64,000 nt of DNA from Dactylosporangium aurantiacum (lineage in GTDB: Bacteria > Actinomycetota > Actinomycetes > Mycobacteriales > Micromonosporaceae): assembly GCF_000716715.1 (NCBI RefSeq), contig NZ_JNYJ01000012.1, positions 85,388 to 149,387 on the forward strand, in the 5' to 3' direction. Within the stretch, counting starts at the first letter, position 1; each line of letters opens with the position of its first letter. The translations under genes and the position numbers were made by a program. Positions 49,233 through 56,282 of the stretch are shown here, piece after piece. Below the pieces are notes generated by a model, which worked only from the letters and a program-made list of their open reading frames with translations, did not search any database and was not told the DNA's origin.

Positions 49233-49420
49233 TGAGCAGCCCGGAGCGCAGCGGAGCGGCTGCTCGTGGTCTCTTGTCCTTGTGCTTCAGCCCGGAGCGC
49301 AGCGGAGCGGCTGCTCGTGGTCTCTTGTCCTTGTGTTTCAGCCCGGAGCGCAGCGGAGCGGCTGCTCGTGGTCTCTTGTCCTTGTGTTTCAGCCCGGAGC
49401 GCAGCGGAGCGGCGGAATGA
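49229..49420 (+). CDS. 63-codon repeat mini-ORF bridging sufD and the Rieske gene
   Basis: The frame opens at ATG 49229 (overlapping the sufD TGA as ATGA), reads MMS and then the 17-residue unit SPERSGAAARGLLSLCF three times plus SPERSGAAE, and stops at TGA 49418-49420, which overlaps the ATG of the Rieske gene. All junctions therefore preserve translational coupling. No GGAGG-type ribosome binding site precedes the Rieske ATG, so ribosomes may have to read through this repeat. Whether the peptide has a function is unknown; it may be only a spacer. Related in its first 20 bases to the mini-ORF at 8473-8565. Confidence 0.5.
   Translation: MMSSPERSGAAARGLLSLCFSPERSGAAARGLLSLCFSPERSGAAARGLLSLCFSPERSGAAE
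49238..49411 (+). repeat. 51-bp tandem repeat, 3.4 copies, inside the suf operon
   Basis: Units start at 49238, 49289, 49340 and 49391 (exact 51-bp spacing), each beginning AGCCCGGAGCGCAGCGGAGC; three are complete and the last stops after the GC-rich part. The copies are nearly identical (one C/T difference seen), so expansion is recent. Fifty-one is a multiple of three, so copy number can change without breaking the frame. Confidence 0.95.
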
Positions 49421-49743
49421 TTCGCGTGTGCGCGGCGGCCGACGTCGCCAAGGGCACCGTGCGGCAGTTCGACGTCGAGGGCACCGAGATCGCGCTGGTG
49501 CACGCCGACGACGACCACTTCTACGCCGCCTACGACGAGTGCTCGCACGCCGCGGTCGCGCTGTCGGAGGGTGAGGTCGAGGGCTGCACCCTGGAGTGCT
49601 GGCTGCACGGCTCGCGCTTCGACCTGCGCACCGGCGCGCCGACCGGCCTGCCGGCGACCGAACCGGTGCCGGTCTACCCCGTCGAGATCCGCGACGGCGA
49701 CGTCTACATCGACTTGAACCCCAGTAACGGAGTGACGAAGTGA
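49417..49743 (+). CDS. Rieske-type [2Fe-2S] ferredoxin of the suf operon
   Basis: A 108-residue cytoplasmic Rieske protein of the non-heme oxygenase ferredoxin type, regularly found between sufD and sufC in actinomycetes. The cluster motif is ECSHAAVAL for the first Cys-x-His and LECWLHGSRFDL for the second Cys-x2-His; the strands VYPVEIRDGDVYIDL end the fold. It may supply electrons to cluster assembly, which is inference from position. The ATG at 49417 overlaps the stop of the repeat mini-ORF, and its own stop overlaps the sufC GTG. Confidence 0.92.
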   Translation: MIRVCAAADVAKGTVRQFDVEGTEIALVHADDDHFYAAYDECSHAAVALSEGEVEGCTLECWLHGSRFDLRTGAPTGLPATEPVPVYPVEIRDGDVYIDLNPSNGVTK

Positions 49744-50519
49744 GCACGCTGGAGATCAGCAACCTGCAGGTGTCGGTGAAGCTGCCCGACGGCGAGCTGA
49801 AGCCGATCCTCGCCGGGGTCGATCTGACCGTCGGTGCGGGGGAGACCCACGCCATCATGGGGCCCAACGGCTCGGGCAAGTCGACGCTGGCGTACTCGAT
49901 CGCCGGCCACCCGCGCTACGAGGTCACCGGCGGCAGCGTCACCCTCGACGGGCAGGACGTCCTCGCGATGACCGTCGACGAGCGGGCCCGCGCCGGGCTG
50001 TTCCTCGCCATGCAGTACCCGGTCGAGGTCCCCGGCGTCTCCGTCGCCAACTTCCTGCGCACCGCGAAGACCGCGATCGACGGCGAGGCGCCGAAGCTGC
50101 GCACCTGGTCGGCCGAATTGCGCGGGGCGATGGAGAAGCTGCAGATGGACCCGGCGTTCGCGCAGCGCAACGTCAACGAGGGCTTCTCCGGCGGTGAGAA
50201 GAAGCGCCACGAGATCATGCAGCTGGAGCTGCTGAAGCCGAAGGTGGCGGTGCTCGACGAGACCGACTCCGGCCTCGACATCGACGCGCTGCGCATCGTC
50301 AGCGAGGGCGTCAACCGGGTCCGTGAGTCCGGCGACACCGGTCTGCTGCTCATCACGCACTACACCCGGATCCTGCGGTACATCAAGCCCGACTACGTGC
50401 ACGTCTTCGTCGGCGGGCGCATCGTCGAGGAGGGCGGCCCGGAGCTCGCCGAGCAGCTCGAGGCCGAGGGCTACGAGCGCTACCTGGCCGGTGCGGGACC
50501 GGCGAAGCACCACGCTTAG
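49740..50519 (+). CDS. sufC: Fe-S cluster assembly ATPase SufC
   Basis: ABC-type ATPase of SufBC2D; 259 residues. Walker A GPNGSGKSTLAYSIAGHP, the SufC-specific Q-loop region GLFLAMQYPVEVPGVSVANF, the signature FSGGEKKRHEIMQLELLKPK, Walker B VAVLDETDSGLDIDAL and the switch His in LLITHYTRIL are all present. GTG start with GTGA overlap to the Rieske gene; 7 bp before sufS. Confidence 0.97.
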   Translation: MSTLEISNLQVSVKLPDGELKPILAGVDLTVGAGETHAIMGPNGSGKSTLAYSIAGHPRYEVTGGSVTLDGQDVLAMTVDERARAGLFLAMQYPVEVPGVSVANFLRTAKTAIDGEAPKLRTWSAELRGAMEKLQMDPAFAQRNVNEGFSGGEKKRHEIMQLELLKPKVAVLDETDSGLDIDALRIVSEGVNRVRESGDTGLLLITHYTRILRYIKPDYVHVFVGGRIVEEGGPELAEQLEAEGYERYLAGAGPAKHHA

Positions 50520-50526
50520 GGGAATG

Positions 50527-51774
50527 ATGAACGCGCTGGATGTTGACGCGGTACGCAAGGACTTCCCGATCCTGGACCGGGAGGTCAACGGCAACCCGCT
50601 CGTCTACCTCGACTCCGGGAACACGTCGCAGAAGCCTCGCCAGGTGATCGACGCGGTCCGGGAGCACTACGAGCTGCACAACGCCAACGTCGCCCGGTCC
50701 GTGCACACGCTCGGCACCGAGGCGACCGAGGCGTTCGAGGGCGCCCGCGAGAAGGTCGCGGCGTTCGTCGGGGCGGGCACCGCCGCCGAGATCGTGTTCA
50801 CCAAGAACTCGACCGAGGCGATCAACCTCGTCGCCCACGCGTTCACCGCCGTGGCGCAGGACCCGCGCCTGCGCCTCGGCCCCGGTGACGAGATCGTCAT
50901 CACCGAGATGGAGCACCACTCCAACATCGTGCCGTGGCAGCTGCTCGCCCAGCGCACCGGCGCGACGCTGCGCTGGTTCGGCCTCACCGACGAGGGCCGG
51001 CTCGACCTGTCGCAGCTCGACGAGCTCATCAACGAGCGCACCAAGCTCGTGTCGGTGGTGCACTACTCCAACCTGCTGGGCACCATCAACCCGGTCGACG
51101 TCCTCGTCGCCCGGGCCCGGCAGGTCGGCGCGCTGGTGCTGCTGGACGGCTCGCAGTCGGTGCCGCACATTCCCGTCGACGTGACCGCCCTCGGCGCGGA
51201 CTTCGTCGCGTTCACCGGCCACAAGATGCTCGGCCCGACCGGCATCGGCGCGCTGTGGGGCCGCTTCGAGCTGCTCGACGCGATGCCCCCGTTCCTCGGT
51301 GGCGGCTCGATGATCGAGACGGTCGCGATGGCCGGCTCGACCTTCATGCCCCCGCCGGCCCGCTTCGAGGCCGGCACCCCGCCGATCGCCCAGGCCGTCG
51401 GTCTCGGCGCCGCCGTCGACTACCTCACCGCGGTCGGCATGGACGCGATCCAGGCGTACGAGAAGCAGCTCACCGCCTACGCCCTCGACGCCCTGGCCGC
51501 GACGCCGGACGTGCGGGTCATCGGCCCCACCGACACCGCGGACCGTGGCGCGACGATCTCCTTCACCGTCGAGGGGATCCACCCGCACGACGTCGGGCAG
51601 ATCCTGGACGACGAGGGCGTGCAGGTCCGCGTCGGGCATCACTGCGCCCGGCCGACCTGTGTGCGCTTCGGCGTGCCGGCCACCACGCGGGCGTCGTTCT
51701 ACCTGTACACGACGACGGCCGAGATCGACGCGTTGGTGCGGGGGCTGGAGCGGGTGCGGAAGGTCTTCGCATGA
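50527..51774 (+). CDS. sufS: Cysteine desulfurase SufS
   Basis: PLP-dependent enzyme supplying sulphur from cysteine; group II (SufS/CsdA-like), 415 residues. FPILDREVNGNPLVYLDSGN opens the domain, EIVITEMEHHSNIVPWQLLA gives the PLP-stacking His, FVAFTGHKMLGPTGIGALWG the Lys-PLP site, and VRVGHHCARPTCVRFGVPAT the catalytic Cys. Start taken at the second of two tandem ATGs (50527), 3-4 nt after AGGGGA; 50524 is the alternative. The stop overlaps sufU (ATGA). Confidence 0.96.
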   Translation: MNALDVDAVRKDFPILDREVNGNPLVYLDSGNTSQKPRQVIDAVREHYELHNANVARSVHTLGTEATEAFEGAREKVAAFVGAGTAAEIVFTKNSTEAINLVAHAFTAVAQDPRLRLGPGDEIVITEMEHHSNIVPWQLLAQRTGATLRWFGLTDEGRLDLSQLDELINERTKLVSVVHYSNLLGTINPVDVLVARARQVGALVLLDGSQSVPHIPVDVTALGADFVAFTGHKMLGPTGIGALWGRFELLDAMPPFLGGGSMIETVAMAGSTFMPPPARFEAGTPPIAQAVGLGAAVDYLTAVGMDAIQAYEKQLTAYALDALAATPDVRVIGPTDTADRGATISFTVEGIHPHDVGQILDDEGVQVRVGHHCARPTCVRFGVPATTRASFYLYTTTAEIDALVRGLERVRKVFA

Positions 51775-52235
51775 AGCTCGACCAGCTCTACCAGGAGATC
51801 ATCCTGGATCACTACAAGCGGCCGCACGGCCGCGGCCTGCGCGAGCCGTTCGACGCCGAGGCCCACCACGTCAACCCGACCTGCGGCGACGAGGTGACCC
51901 TGCGGGTGTCGGTCAAGGGCGACACCGTCGCGGACGTCTCGTACGAGGGCATGGGCTGCTCGATCAGCCAGGCCTCCGCGAGCATCCTGCACGAGCTGCT
52001 CAAGGGCGGCACGGTCACCGAGTCGCTGCGCCGGCACGAGGCCTTCGCCGAGCTCATGGGCGGCCGCGGCCAGGTCGAGCCGGACGAGGAGCTGCTGGAG
52101 GACGCGATCGCGTTCGCCGGCGTCGCGAAGTACCCCGCGCGCGTCAAGTGCGCGCTGCTGCCGTGGATGGCGTACAAGGACGCGCTCAGCAGGGCCGTCG
52201 TCGTTGATGAAGGTCCAGACGAGGAGAAGGCATGA
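51771..52235 (+). CDS. sufU: Sulphur-transfer protein SufU
   Basis: Zinc-dependent partner of SufS that accepts persulfide sulphur; 154 residues, IscU-like fold. Ligands are in NPTCGDEVTL (Cys and Asp), GMGCSISQAS (Cys) and ARVKCALLPWM (Cys), and the SufU-typical insertion between the second and third motifs is present (LMGGRGQVEPDEELLED). Overlaps sufS and sufT by 4 bp each. Confidence 0.95.
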   Translation: MKLDQLYQEIILDHYKRPHGRGLREPFDAEAHHVNPTCGDEVTLRVSVKGDTVADVSYEGMGCSISQASASILHELLKGGTVTESLRRHEAFAELMGGRGQVEPDEELLEDAIAFAGVAKYPARVKCALLPWMAYKDALSRAVVVDEGPDEEKA

Positions 52236-52558
52236 CCGCGGCGCTCGCCGACATCGAAGAGGCGATGAAGGACGTCGTCGACCCCGAGCTGGGGATCAAC
52301 GTCGTCGACCTGGGTCTCGTGTACGGCATCCACGTCGACGAGGAGAACGTCGCCACCCTCGACATGACGCTGACGTCCGCGGCGTGCCCGCTGACCGACG
52401 TCATCGAGGACCAGACCCGCCAGGCCCTGTGCACCGGCCCCGGCGGCGGCCTGGTCAGCGACATCCGGATCAACTGGGTGTGGCTGCCGCCGTGGGGTCC
52501 GGACAAGATCAGTGACGAGGGCCGCGACCAGCTGCGGGCGCTCGGCTTCAACGTCTAG
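52232..52558 (+). CDS. sufT: SufT/MIP18-family Fe-S assembly factor
   Basis: DUF59 (MIP18) protein; 108 residues. It assists maturation of Fe-S proteins in Gram-positive bacteria. EAMKDVVDPELGINVVDLGL with VYGIHVDEEN is the family core; the conserved Cys lies in TSAACPLTDVIEDQ, and the C-terminal VWLPPWGPDKISDEGRDQLR is typical. Last gene of the suf operon; its final 11 bp overlap the end of the convergent membrane-partner gene. Confidence 0.94.
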   Translation: MTAALADIEEAMKDVVDPELGINVVDLGLVYGIHVDEENVATLDMTLTSAACPLTDVIEDQTRQALCTGPGGGLVSDIRINWVWLPPWGPDKISDEGRDQLRALGFNV

Positions 52559-53102
52559 TCGGCGTGACGCTGCGGCAGGAGCAGATGTAGTCCGAGACGC
52601 CGTCGAGGCCGCGGACCCGCTGCTCCACCGCGTCGGACTCCCCGGCCTCGGCGATCCTGAATTGGAAGCGGGCCGTGATCGAGTCCGTCCTGGTCGCGGC
52701 CACCAGCTCCGGGGCGTCGCTGAACCGGTGCCGGAACTCCGCCCAGGCCTTGTCCTGCGGCACGTAGGTCAGGCAGTACACCTCGGGCGAGTCGCGCAGG
52801 ACCTGGTCGATCCCCTCCGCCTGGGCGTCGGTGTTGGCGTGCACGAGCATGACGCGCACGTCGACGCCGGGCCGGTCGCAGCCCGGCAGCGCACCCACCT
52901 GCGAGGGCTCGCCACCGGGCGCCATCCGCCAGGCGAGCACCCCACCGCAGAGCGCGACGGCCAGCGCGGCCGCCCCGGCGGCCAGCCGGCGGCGCCGCCT
53001 GCGGGTGGCGGTGGCGTGGACCGCCGCGACCCCCTCGGGACGCAGGGCGTCGTGGGCCAGTTCGTACTCGCTGTGCAGCGCCTCGCGCAGCTGCTCGGTC
53101 AT
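52548..53102 (-). CDS. Membrane protein with FtsX-like extracellular domain, putative partner of the ECF sigma factor
   Basis: A 184-residue single-pass membrane protein. The first 45 residues are cytoplasmic (REALHSEYELAHDALRPEGV, then a basic RRRRRR run), a transmembrane helix follows (LAAGAAALAVALCGGVLAW), and the external part resembles the extracellular domain of FtsX: VDVRVMLVHANTDAQAEGID, VYCLTYVPQDKAWAEFRHRF, ELVAATRTDSITARFQFRIA, VRGLDGVSDYICSC. The reading frame overlaps the sigma-factor gene by 4 bp, so it is probably the sigma factor's membrane-bound regulator; direct anti-sigma action is inference. Three external Cys residues could form disulphides. Confidence 0.65.
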   Translation of the reverse strand: MTEQLREALHSEYELAHDALRPEGVAAVHATATRRRRRRLAAGAAALAVALCGGVLAWRMAPGGEPSQVGALPGCDRPGVDVRVMLVHANTDAQAEGIDQVLRDSPEVYCLTYVPQDKAWAEFRHRFSDAPELVAATRTDSITARFQFRIAEAGESDAVEQRVRGLDGVSDYICSCRSVTPTRR

Positions 53103-53587
53103 CGGCGTGCCTCCCGGAAGTCGTCGAGACTGATGGCGAGGGTGTGCCGGGCCCGGTACAGCCAGGTGCGCACCGTGCCTTCCCGCACCCGGCAGTGCTC
53201 GGCGACCTCCGCCACCGGCAGCCCCACCAGGTAGTGCAGGACCACGGCGCGCCGCTGCCCGTCCGGCAGTGCGGCGAGCGCGGCGCGGATCGCCACGCCG
53301 TGCTCGCCCGGTGCCGGCACCGGCTCGGCCCGCGCCGCGCGCTGGTGCCGCAGCGCGGTGCGCAGGCGGCGCAGGCGGGACGTGGCGAGGTTCCACGCCA
53401 CCCGGCGGACCCAGGTGGCGGGCTCCTCGTAGCGGCTGATCCGGTCCCAGCGCTGCCAGGCGCGCACGAACGCCTCCTGGGTCAGGTCCCGCGCCTCGTC
53501 GAGGTCGCCGAGGTACACGCTGAGCTGTGCGGCGATCTGCCGGAACTGCGACGTGTAGCACCCGGCGAACCCTTCGGCATCCCTCAT
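53099..53587 (-). CDS. ECF RNA polymerase sigma factor (SigE family)
   Basis: A 162-residue sigma-70 family factor with only regions 2 and 4. Region 2: GDLDEARDLTQEAFVRAWQR with WDRISRYEEPATWVRRVAWN; region 4: ALAALPDGQRRAVVLHYLVG, PVAEVAEHCRVREGTVRTWL and YRARHTLAISL. The pattern fits the SigE-like actinomycete ECF group. The stop overlaps the start of the membrane-partner gene (ATGA), the usual sigma/regulator arrangement. No promoter pair it might recognise was identified. Confidence 0.9.
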   Translation of the reverse strand: MRDAEGFAGCYTSQFRQIAAQLSVYLGDLDEARDLTQEAFVRAWQRWDRISRYEEPATWVRRVAWNLATSRLRRLRTALRHQRAARAEPVPAPGEHGVAIRAALAALPDGQRRAVVLHYLVGLPVAEVAEHCRVREGTVRTWLYRARHTLAISLDDFREARR

Positions 53588-53650
53588 ACCGACATCACGC
53601 CCGGGGCGGGTCGAAGGTCACAGCGCATCGTCAGACCGCTCAGGTCGCCG

Positions 53651-53698
53651 TGTCCGGGCCGCTGTCCGGGCCGCTGTCCGGGCCGCTGTCCGGGTGGC
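53651..53698 (+). repeat. 12-bp tandem repeat, four copies
   Basis: TGTCCGGGCCGC occurs three times exactly and a fourth time as TGTCCGGGTGGC, in the 125-bp gap between lysE and the sigma-factor gene. No coding signal is seen there. Confidence 0.85.
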
Positions 53699-53712
53699 CG
53701 TCGGGGTCGCTG

Positions 53713-54348
53713 TCAGACCAGCAGGACGACGGCGAGGACGGCGATCACGGCGCTGGAGGTCAGTGCGGTCCACAGCCGGCCGCGGGCGCTGGTGAGCACC
53801 CTGCCCAGCAGCGTGCCGCCGCCGGCGATGACCAGCTGCCAGCTCGCCGACGCCACGAACGCGGCGAGGACCCACACGGTCTCGTGGGTCGCGGAGAGCC
53901 CGTCGTCGGCCCGGCGGCCCAGGACGAGCGCGCCGAAGTAGACGATGGTCGCCGGGTTGAGCAGGGTGAGGCCGAGCAGCGCGAAGTACGCGCCGGCGGG
54001 GCGGCTCATCCTGCCGTCGGCGTCCCTGGCCCGGGCCGCGTCATGCCGGTGCCGCAGCGCGTCGGCGGCGGTCTTGGCGGCGAGCGCCAGCAGTACCACC
54101 GCGGCGACCCACCGCAACGGGGTCGAGATGGGTGCGATCAGGCCCGCGAGTGCGGCGCCGCCGAGGACGGCGACGACCGCGTAGATCCCGTCGGCGGTGG
54201 CGACCCCGAGCGCGGCGCCGGCGCCGGCCTTCCAGCCGCTGCGTGCGGCGAGGCCCGCGATCAGGGCGCCGATGGCACCGACCGGCACCGCCACGCCGTA
54301 GCCGGCGAGCATCCCGGAGAGGATGACCTCGCCGAGGCCGGCGCTCAC
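53713..54348 (-). CDS. LysE-family amino-acid exporter-like protein
   Basis: A 211-residue integral-membrane protein of the LysE/RhtB translocator family with about six hydrophobic segments. GVAVPVGAIGALIAGLAARS matches the conserved PGP-like N-terminal stretch, GAALGVATADGIYAVVAVLG the G-x2-A/T-x2-D-x2-Y motif, and LTLLNPATIVYFGALVLG the LNP-A/K-x6 motif. Substrate unknown. The start is GTG 54348, which overlaps the TGA of a 38-codon mini-ORF (GTGA). Confidence 0.85.
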   Translation of the reverse strand: MSAGLGEVILSGMLAGYGVAVPVGAIGALIAGLAARSGWKAGAGAALGVATADGIYAVVAVLGGAALAGLIAPISTPLRWVAAVVLLALAAKTAADALRHRHDAARARDADGRMSRPAGAYFALLGLTLLNPATIVYFGALVLGRRADDGLSATHETVWVLAAFVASASWQLVIAGGGTLLGRVLTSARGRLWTALTSSAVIAVLAVVLLV

Positions 54349-54461
54349 GACTGCTGCTTGCGGCTCGCCTCCGTCAGGGCGCCGGCCTGTCGCTTCGTCG
54401 CCTCGCCGGCAGCGGCGGGGACTGCGGGGCGGCGTCGGAAGCGAATCATGGCGTGCATCAT
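54345..54461 (-). CDS. 38-codon basic mini-ORF coupled on both sides
   Basis: Between the AlkD-like and LysE-like genes lies a 38-residue frame (MMHAMIRFRRRPAVPAAAGE, ending ASRKQQS). Its ATG at 54461 overlaps the alkD-like stop (ATGA) and its TGA overlaps the lysE GTG (GTGA). Third positions are mostly G/C, as in real genes here. It could encode a small basic protein or act as a translation-coupling spacer, like the mini-ORFs at 8473 and 49229; its sequence is not clearly related to them. No strong internal ribosome binding site. Confidence 0.4.
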   Translation of the reverse strand: MMHAMIRFRRRPAVPAAAGEATKRQAGALTEASRKQQS

Positions 54462-55132
54462 GCCGGGGCGGGTGCGGGGTCGCCACCGATATTCTTCAGC
54501 GCCTCGCGCCGGGACAGGCCGGACAGGTCGGGGTGGTCCGCGACGTACCGGCGGACCGCGGCCGGGTCGGTCTTGGCGTACTCGCGCAGGGCCCAGCCGA
54601 TCGCCTTGCGGATGAAGAAGTCCTGTTCGTGCCGCCACCTGGTGCAGTACGCGAACAGCCGCTGGGGGTCCGTGGCGGCGCGGTACCGCAGCTGGTGCAG
54701 GATCGCGGTCCGCACCACCCACAGGTCCTCGTCGGCGACCCAGGCGTCCATCGGGGTGCGGTCGGCGCGCACGACCGGACCGACGACGTTCGCGGCGAGC
54801 GCGTCCACGGTGTCCCACCACGGCCTGGTGGTGATCAGCGTGCGCAGCGTGGGCAGGGCGTCGGGGGTCAGCGTCTTCGCGTGGCGGGCCAGCAGGTCGC
54901 AGGCGAAGTACTGGAACTCGCGCTCCGGCCGCGCCCAGCACTCCAGCGCCACGCGTAGCGGGTCGGCCGGCGCGGTGAGGAACGGCCGGGCCAGCCGCCG
55001 CCGCAGCGGGCTCGGCAGGCCGAGGAACTCGAACTGGTCCCGCATGTACGCGGACATCGCCGCGGCCTGACCGGGATCGGCGTGCTCCCGGTAGACCGCG
55101 GCGATGTCGTCGATCAGTGACCCAGGGGTCAC
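54458..55132 (-). CDS. AlkD-like DNA alkylation repair protein
   Basis: A 224-residue all-helical HEAT-repeat protein of the AlkC/AlkD DNA glycosylase group, which excises bulky or cationic alkylated bases. AAMSAYMRDQFEFLGLPSPL is the conserved N-terminal helix; FQYFACDLLARHA, RPWWDTVDALAANVVGPVVR, VVRTAILHQLRYRAATD and DFFIRKAIGWALREYAKTDP are the typical helices, including the Trp and Asp (WWDTVD) and the KAIGWALREY segment near the active site. GTG 55132 overlaps the metallopeptidase stop. Part of a minus-strand chain with ypfJ, a mini-ORF and lysE. Confidence 0.88.
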   Translation of the reverse strand: MTPGSLIDDIAAVYREHADPGQAAAMSAYMRDQFEFLGLPSPLRRRLARPFLTAPADPLRVALECWARPEREFQYFACDLLARHAKTLTPDALPTLRTLITTRPWWDTVDALAANVVGPVVRADRTPMDAWVADEDLWVVRTAILHQLRYRAATDPQRLFAYCTRWRHEQDFFIRKAIGWALREYAKTDPAAVRRYVADHPDLSGLSRREALKNIGGDPAPAPA

Positions 55133-56073
55133 AGGCTGCTGGTCGAGAACGTGTCGCACTGCTTCGGGTCGCCGCTGTCGAAGCCGGTCTTGAACCACTT
55201 CACGCGCTGCGCCGACGTGCCGTGCGTGTAGGAGTCGGGGTTGACCCCGCTGCCGGACTTCTTCTGGATCGTGTCGTCGCCGATCGCCTCGGCCGCCTCG
55301 ATCGCCTCGGCGATGTCCTTGTCGGTGATCGAGGTGAACAGCACCGCGTCGCCCTCGCGGTCCTTGGTCTCGGTGGCGTGGTTGGCCCAGGTGCCGGCGT
55401 AGCAGTCGGCCTGCAGCTCCAGCCGCACCGAGCCCGACGTCGGGCCGGTGTCGCCCTGCTGGACCTTGGCGTTGGTGCCGAGCAGGTTCTGGATGTGGTG
55501 GCCGTACTCGTGGGCGATGACGTACGGCGCGGCGAACTCGCCCTTCGCCCCGAAGCGGCTGGACAGCTCGTTGTAGAAGGTCAGGTCGATGTAGACCTGG
55601 CTGTCGGCCGGGCAGTAGAACGGGCCGACACCGGAGTCGGCCTGGCCGCAGCCGGTGTTCACCGAGCCGTTGAAGAAGTTGGTCTTCGCCAGCTGGTACT
55701 CCTTGCCGAACGCCTGGGGCATCATGCTCTTCCAGTACGTCTGCACCGAGTTGACGTAGAGCAGGTTGCGGCAGTCCGCGTTCTGGAAGCGGTCCTTGTT
55801 CGACTTGTCGCACTGCTGCTCGATGTTGCCGTTGTCGGCCTTCTGGTCGCCGCCGCCACCGCCACCGAGCATGCCGCTGCCGAAGAGGCCACCGCCGCCG
55901 CAGATCACCAGCGCCAGGACCACGAGGGTGATGATCAGGCCCATCTTGCCGCCCCCGCCGATGGGGATCGGGATACCGCCGATACCGCCACCGCCACCGC
56001 CGCCGCCGCTGGTCGACCCGCGCAGGTCGTTGACCTGGCTGCTGTCGAGATCGGCGTTGTCGTTGAACTCCAT
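55129..56073 (-). CDS. Neutral zinc metallopeptidase, YpfJ family
   Basis: A 314-residue single-pass membrane protein. Poly-Gly stretches (residues about 23-40 and 60-75) surround a transmembrane helix, MGLIITLVVLALVICGG. The extracytoplasmic domain contains HEYGHH (His188-Glu189-x-x-His192), the zinc site, and LELQADCYAGTWA with the downstream Glu. VNSVQTYWKSMMPQAF and PADSQVYIDLTFYNELSSRF are typical of the family; four or more Cys could form disulphides. AGGTG lies before the ATG. Substrate unknown. Confidence 0.88.
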   Translation of the reverse strand: MEFNDNADLDSSQVNDLRGSTSGGGGGGGGIGGIPIPIGGGGKMGLIITLVVLALVICGGGGLFGSGMLGGGGGGDQKADNGNIEQQCDKSNKDRFQNADCRNLLYVNSVQTYWKSMMPQAFGKEYQLAKTNFFNGSVNTGCGQADSGVGPFYCPADSQVYIDLTFYNELSSRFGAKGEFAAPYVIAHEYGHHIQNLLGTNAKVQQGDTGPTSGSVRLELQADCYAGTWANHATETKDREGDAVLFTSITDKDIAEAIEAAEAIGDDTIQKKSGSGVNPDSYTHGTSAQRVKWFKTGFDSGDPKQCDTFSTSSL

Positions 56074-56172
56074 GGCACACCTCGCTGAGGGGGAATCGAC
56101 CGGCGTCTGCTCCGACCGGTACCCGATGATCTTGTGACGTAATCGTGTGGCGGTGCCGGGCCGTGCGCACGG

Positions 56173-56178
56173 TAGGAT
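56173..56178 (+). promoter_or_regulatory. -10 element upstream of the ABC-F gene and its leader ORF
   Basis: TAGGAT ends 6 nt before a GTG at 56185, the same spacing as other leaderless starts in the window. Confidence 0.5.
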
Positions 56179-56184
56179 ATGCGG

Positions 56185-56217
56185 GTGACTTGCACGCCTC
56201 GCACGCAGAGGGAGTGA
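56185..56217 (+). CDS. Possible 10-residue leader peptide before the ABC-F gene
   Basis: GTG at 56185, placed 6 nt after TAGGAT, opens a 10-codon frame, MTCTPRTQRE, ending TGA at 56215-56217. It lies 65 nt upstream of the ABC-F start. ABC-F resistance genes in other bacteria are often controlled by ribosome stalling on such leader peptides. The case here rests on position and promoter spacing only; I did not find a clear pair of alternative hairpins. Confidence 0.35.
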   Translation: MTCTPRTQRE

Positions 56218-56282
56218 CCCCGGTTCCGCACCAGGAGTCTGTCCACCCTTCCCTTTGAATACTGCGAGAGCGAGTCCTTCCT

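Larger units (their letters stand above)
56074..56282. other. Divergent intergenic region with promoter and upstream mini-ORF
   Basis: 209 bp. Holds TAGGAT (56173-56178), a leaderless 10-codon ORF (56185-56217) and about 65 nt of further leader before the ABC-F gene. No other gene is supported. Confidence 0.5.

Noticed and set aside
49238..49411. CRISPR array
   Set aside because: Repeats are contiguous 51-bp tandem units with no variable spacers and no cas genes nearby.
56185..56217. Cysteine-sensing leader of the mycobacterial type
   Set aside because: Only one Cys codon is present and no sulphur-assimilation gene follows; retained only as a generic leader-peptide candidate.
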